Part shown: in pieces, positions 5,795 to 7,935 of the stretch
Position numbering within the stretch: position 1 is the stretch's first letter
How the letters are laid out: each line of letters opens with the position of its first letter
From: Myxococcota bacterium
GTDB taxonomy: Bacteria; Myxococcota_A; UBA9160; PR03
Length of the DNA stretch: 7,935 nucleotides
Assembly: GCA_025453505.1 (NCBI GenBank)
Contig: JALOQG010000117.1
Span: 1 to 7,935 of the forward strand
Direction of reading: 5' to 3'
The notes under the pieces: model-generated
What the model was told of the DNA's origin: nothing
What the model saw: the letters and a program-made list of their open reading frames with translations, nothing else
Databases searched by the model: none
Made by a program: the position numbers and the translations under genes

Positions 5795-6976
5795 ATGGCT
5801 CGTGAAGCCGTCATCGTCGACAGCGTCCGCACGGGACTCGCCAAGGCGGGCCGCGGTTCCTTCAACATGACCGAACCGGTCGAGTACCTGGCGCACACGC
5901 TGCGCGCCGTGGTCGAACGCTCCGGCATCGATCCGCTCGAGATCGAGGACGTGATCACCGGCACCGGCTTCCCCGAAGGTTGCCAGGGCATGAACATGGC
6001 GCGCATCGCCGCGATGGCGGCGGGCTTCCCGAAGGAGGTCGCGGGCACCACGGTGAACCGCTTCTGCTCGTCGGGATCGCAGGCGATCATGATGGCCGCA
6101 CAGCGCATCCACGAAGGCGCCGACGTCGCGATCGGATCGGGCGTCGAGACGATCACGATGATGACCGACGGCACGCAGAACACGCACCGCCTCGCGAACA
6201 AGACTGCAGCCGAGCGCTTCCCGGGTCTCTACTACCCGATGGGCATGACCGCCGAGATCGTGGCGGAACGCTACAAGGTGTCGCGCGAGGACCAGGACGT
6301 GTACGGCCTGCAGAGCCAGCAGCGCTACGCCGCCGCGCTCGACAAGGGCTGGGTCGCGGAAGAGATCGTTCCGATGAAGGTCACGCGCAAGGTGCAGAAC
6401 AAGGGCGAGGCACCGTTCGAAGAGGAGGCCGTCGTCGATCGCGACGAGTGCAACCGCCGCGAGACGACGCTCGAGGGTCTGCAGAAGCTGAAGCCCGCCT
6501 TCAAGCCCGACGGAACGATCACCGCCGGCAACGCGTCGCAGCTCTCGGACGGCGCGTCGGCGACGCTGGTGATGAGCGCCGAGCGCGCCAAGCAGCTCAA
6601 TCTGAAGCCTCTCGGCATCTACCGCGGTTCGGCGGTGGCCGGCTGCGGCCCCGAGGAGATGGGCATCGGCCCGATCTTCGCGGTGCCGAAGCTGCTGAAG
6701 CGCCACGGCCTCACGATGCGGGACATCGACATCGTCGAGCTGAACGAGGCATTCGCCTCGCAGCTGCTGCACTGCCAGCGCGTGCTCGAGATCCCGAACG
6801 AGAAGCTGAATCCGTGCGGCGGCTCGATCGCGATCGGACATCCCTACGGCATGACCGGTTCGCGCCTGACGGGCCTGCTGCTGCGCCACTTGAAGCGCAC
6901 CGGCGGCCGCTACGGGATCGTGACGATGTGCGTCGGCGGCGGACAGGGCTTCGCCTCGCTCTTCGAAGCGGCTTGA
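5795..6976 (+). CDS. acetyl-CoA acyltransferase / thiolase (thiolase II superfamily)
   Basis: Thiolase that cleaves 3-ketoacyl-CoA with CoA, or in reverse condenses two acyl-CoA units. The protein has 393 residues, the normal length, from ATG 5795 with AAGGAG seven bases before. All catalytic elements are present: nucleophile C91 in NRFCSSGSQ, NEAFA (317-321), H349 in GHPYGMTG and the acid/base cysteine C379 in CVGGGQG. The GHPYGMTG form, with Tyr-Gly-Met instead of the more common Leu-Gly-Ala or Phe-Gly-Ala, occurs in a subset of FadA/FadI-like degradative thiolases, so a beta-oxidation role is more likely than acetoacetyl-CoA synthesis. The chain-length preference is not readable. It is followed after 4 bases by a crotonase-family gene, a pairing typical of fatty-acid or aromatic acyl-CoA degradation. 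There is no 3-hydroxyacyl-CoA dehydrogenase in view. Control may act at the palindrome just upstream. Confidence 0.95.
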   Translation: MAREAVIVDSVRTGLAKAGRGSFNMTEPVEYLAHTLRAVVERSGIDPLEIEDVITGTGFPEGCQGMNMARIAAMAAGFPKEVAGTTVNRFCSSGSQAIMMAAQRIHEGADVAIGSGVETITMMTDGTQNTHRLANKTAAERFPGLYYPMGMTAEIVAERYKVSREDQDVYGLQSQQRYAAALDKGWVAEEIVPMKVTRKVQNKGEAPFEEEAVVDRDECNRRETTLEGLQKLKPAFKPDGTITAGNASQLSDGASATLVMSAERAKQLNLKPLGIYRGSAVAGCGPEEMGIGPIFAVPKLLKRHGLTMRDIDIVELNEAFASQLLHCQRVLEIPNEKLNPCGGSIAIGHPYGMTGSRLTGLLLRHLKRTGGRYGIVTMCVGGGQGFASLFEAA

Positions 6977-6980
6977 GTCG

Positions 6981-7679
6981 ATGAGCGTCGCGTACGAGCT
7001 CGTCGGGGCCGTCGCCGTCGTGCGCGTGGACGATGGCAAGGCCAACGCCTTCTCCTTCGCGCTGATCGACGCCCTGCACGCGGCGTTCGATCGCGCGGAG
7101 AAGGAAGCGAAGGCCATCGCGTGGATCGGCCGCGCCGAGCGCTTCTCGGGCGGCTTCGATCTCGGCGTGATGCGCAGCGGCGACGTCGCTGCGGTCGGCA
7201 AGCTCGTGCAGGCCGGCGGACGCCTCGCACTGCGCGTCTACGAGTCGCCGCTCCCGGTCGTGATCGGTTGCACGGGACACGCGCTCGCAATGGGAGCGGT
7301 CGCGCTGCTCGCGGCGGACTTCCGCGTGGGCGCGCTCGGCGACGTGAAGATCGGACTCAACGAGGTCGCGATCGGCCTCACGCTGCCGACCTTCGCGACC
7401 GCACTCGCGCACGAGCGACTTTCGCCGCTGCACCGCCAGCGCGCCCAGGTGCTCGCCGAGATCTACGACGGACCGGGCGCCGTCGCCGCGGGCTTCCTCG
7501 ACCGCGCCGTTCCGGCGCTCGACGTGGAAGCCGCGACGATCGCCGAAGCGACGCGCTTCGCGGAGCTGCACGCCGGCGCGCACCACGCGACCAAGCGGCG
7601 CGTCCGCCGCGCCGCGCTCGAGGTACTGCGCGCGAGTCTCGAAGAGGACCAGACGGGCATCGGCAGCGTCGCGTCCTGA
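6981..7679 (+). CDS. crotonase / enoyl-CoA hydratase family protein (one catalytic Glu replaced)
   Basis: Crotonase-fold acyl-CoA enzyme of 232 residues, slightly shorter than the classical 255-260. The first oxyanion-hole loop is in GRAERFSGGFDLGVM (50-64) and the second in CTGHALAMGAV (97-107), followed by AADFRVGA and KIGLNEVAIGLTLP (123-136). E128 fits the second catalytic glutamate of rat enoyl-CoA hydratase (E164). The first (E144) falls on V107 when the conserved Asp (D113) is aligned, so the two-glutamate hydration machinery is incomplete. From memory the whole pattern (DDGKANA, FSGGFDL, IGLNEVAIG) matches a known short subgroup of 'enoyl-CoA hydratase' proteins that shares this change. 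The real reaction may be hydration with one acid/base, isomerisation or thioester chemistry. ATG 6981 starts 4 bases after the thiolase stop, without a clear ribosome-binding site, suggesting one coupled operon. It is followed by a 12-bp stem at 7686-7716. Confidence 0.9.
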   Translation: MSVAYELVGAVAVVRVDDGKANAFSFALIDALHAAFDRAEKEAKAIAWIGRAERFSGGFDLGVMRSGDVAAVGKLVQAGGRLALRVYESPLPVVIGCTGHALAMGAVALLAADFRVGALGDVKIGLNEVAIGLTLPTFATALAHERLSPLHRQRAQVLAEIYDGPGAVAAGFLDRAVPALDVEAATIAEATRFAELHAGAHHATKRRVRRAALEVLRASLEEDQTGIGSVAS

Positions 7680-7685
7680 TCGATC

Positions 7686-7716
7686 CGGCGCGGCGCCTCA
7701 GCGTGGCGCCGCGCCG
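7686..7716 (+). terminator. stem-loop after the thiolase-crotonase operon
   Basis: CGGCGCGGCGCC (7686-7697) and GGCGCCGCGCCG (7705-7716) are exact reverse complements, a 12-bp all-GC stem with a 7-base loop (TCAGCGT). GAT (7682-7684) and ATC (7717-7719) extend it past one bulged C. It begins 7 bases after the crotonase stop, between two convergent genes, where a bidirectional terminator is expected. No T-run follows on either strand, so it is a non-canonical or Rho-aided terminator at best. Its right arm lies in the last codons of the minus-strand gene. Confidence 0.6.
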
Positions 7717-7935
7717 ATCTCGCCGAGCAGCGACTCCGCCGACCGCGCGACCGCACGCGCGCCGATCGACGTCGCGCTGCGCGCGGCCCGCGCGGCGAGG
7801 CGTCGCGCGCGCACGCGATCCACTTCGGAGCCTCGTTGCCAGAGCCATCGCGCGAAATCGCTCTCGACGTGCGCCCGCCACAGGGATGCGCGCATCGAGC
7901 GACAGCGATCGAGCGCGGCCTCGAAGAGCGGCTGC
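7698..7935 (-). CDS. C-terminal part of an uncharacterised, Ala/Arg-rich protein (partial)
   Basis: A stop-free minus-strand frame enters at the right edge and ends at TGA 7700-7698, giving 78 visible residues that start QPLFEAALDRCRS. I do not recognise the family. The part in view looks all-helical, with amphipathic stretches rich in Arg, Ala, Ser and Leu (RLAARAARSATSIGARAVAR) and a Trp pair in FARWLWQRGSEVDR. No enzyme motif or membrane helix is visible. Codon use has the same high GC at third positions as the neighbours, and the gene would end 18 bases from the convergent crotonase stop, which fits normal gene packing here. The start lies outside the window, although an internal ATG at 7895 exists. 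It could be a spurious frame, since GC-rich antisense frames stay open easily. Confidence 0.5.
   Translation of the reverse strand, partial: QPLFEAALDRCRSMRASLWRAHVESDFARWLWQRGSEVDRVRARRLAARAARSATSIGARAVARSAESLLGEIGAAPR

Noticed and set aside
5552..7201. A 549-residue minus-strand frame across the thiolase gene.
   Set aside because: It is antisense to a thiolase with all catalytic motifs intact, and shows only the biased composition of a GC-rich shadow.
7378..7881. A 167-residue minus-strand frame over the end of the crotonase gene.
   Set aside because: It overlaps both the crotonase and the better-placed minus-strand gene ending at 7698, and its translation is almost wholly Arg/Ala/Ser/Gly.

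Overview
The window is a GC-rich (very high G/C at third codon positions), densely packed piece of a bacterial chromosome. I see no insertion sequence, tRNA, rRNA, CRISPR array or phage gene. ApaG, a ModE-type DNA-binding domain and acyl-CoA enzymes together suggest a high-GC proteobacterium or a former deltaproteobacterial relative (myxobacteria-like or similar). From memory, however, the topoisomerase pair resembles the divergent ParE/ParC type of Bacteroidetes. I therefore leave the phylum open.

Layout, left to right. (1) Positions 1-75 are the last 24 codons of a plus-strand gene, probably an aldehyde dehydrogenase, closed by a near-ideal hairpin terminator at 95-136. (2) Positions 166-3948 hold a two-gene operon for a type IIA topoisomerase, parE then parC, 3 bases apart. 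ParC has an alanine at the main quinolone-contact position, a very short C-terminal domain, and a C-terminal QTALF that looks like a sliding-clamp-binding peptide. (3) A small ModE-like HTH gene follows (4033-4386). (4) It converges on a minus-strand pair, apaG then an EEP-superfamily metal hydrolase. The two facing 3' ends share an exact 10-bp inverted repeat that contains both stop codons. (5) A short divergent intergenic region (5718-5794), with a 7-6-7 palindrome, separates apaG from a plus-strand acyl-CoA pair: a thiolase and a crotonase-family protein (5795-7679). (6) The window ends with the 3' part of an unrecognised minus-strand gene. A 12-bp perfect stem lies between it and the crotonase gene and runs into its last codons.

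Functionally, the window holds a chromosome-decatenating enzyme, one transcription-factor-like protein, a possible small phosphoester or stress module (ApaG plus hydrolase), and a fatty-acid or acyl-CoA module. Nothing here is clearly a new system. The most interesting points are the ParC C-terminal peptide and short tail, the Bacteroidetes-like topoisomerase in a high-GC genome, the missing catalytic glutamate in the crotonase, and the inverted repeats between genes.
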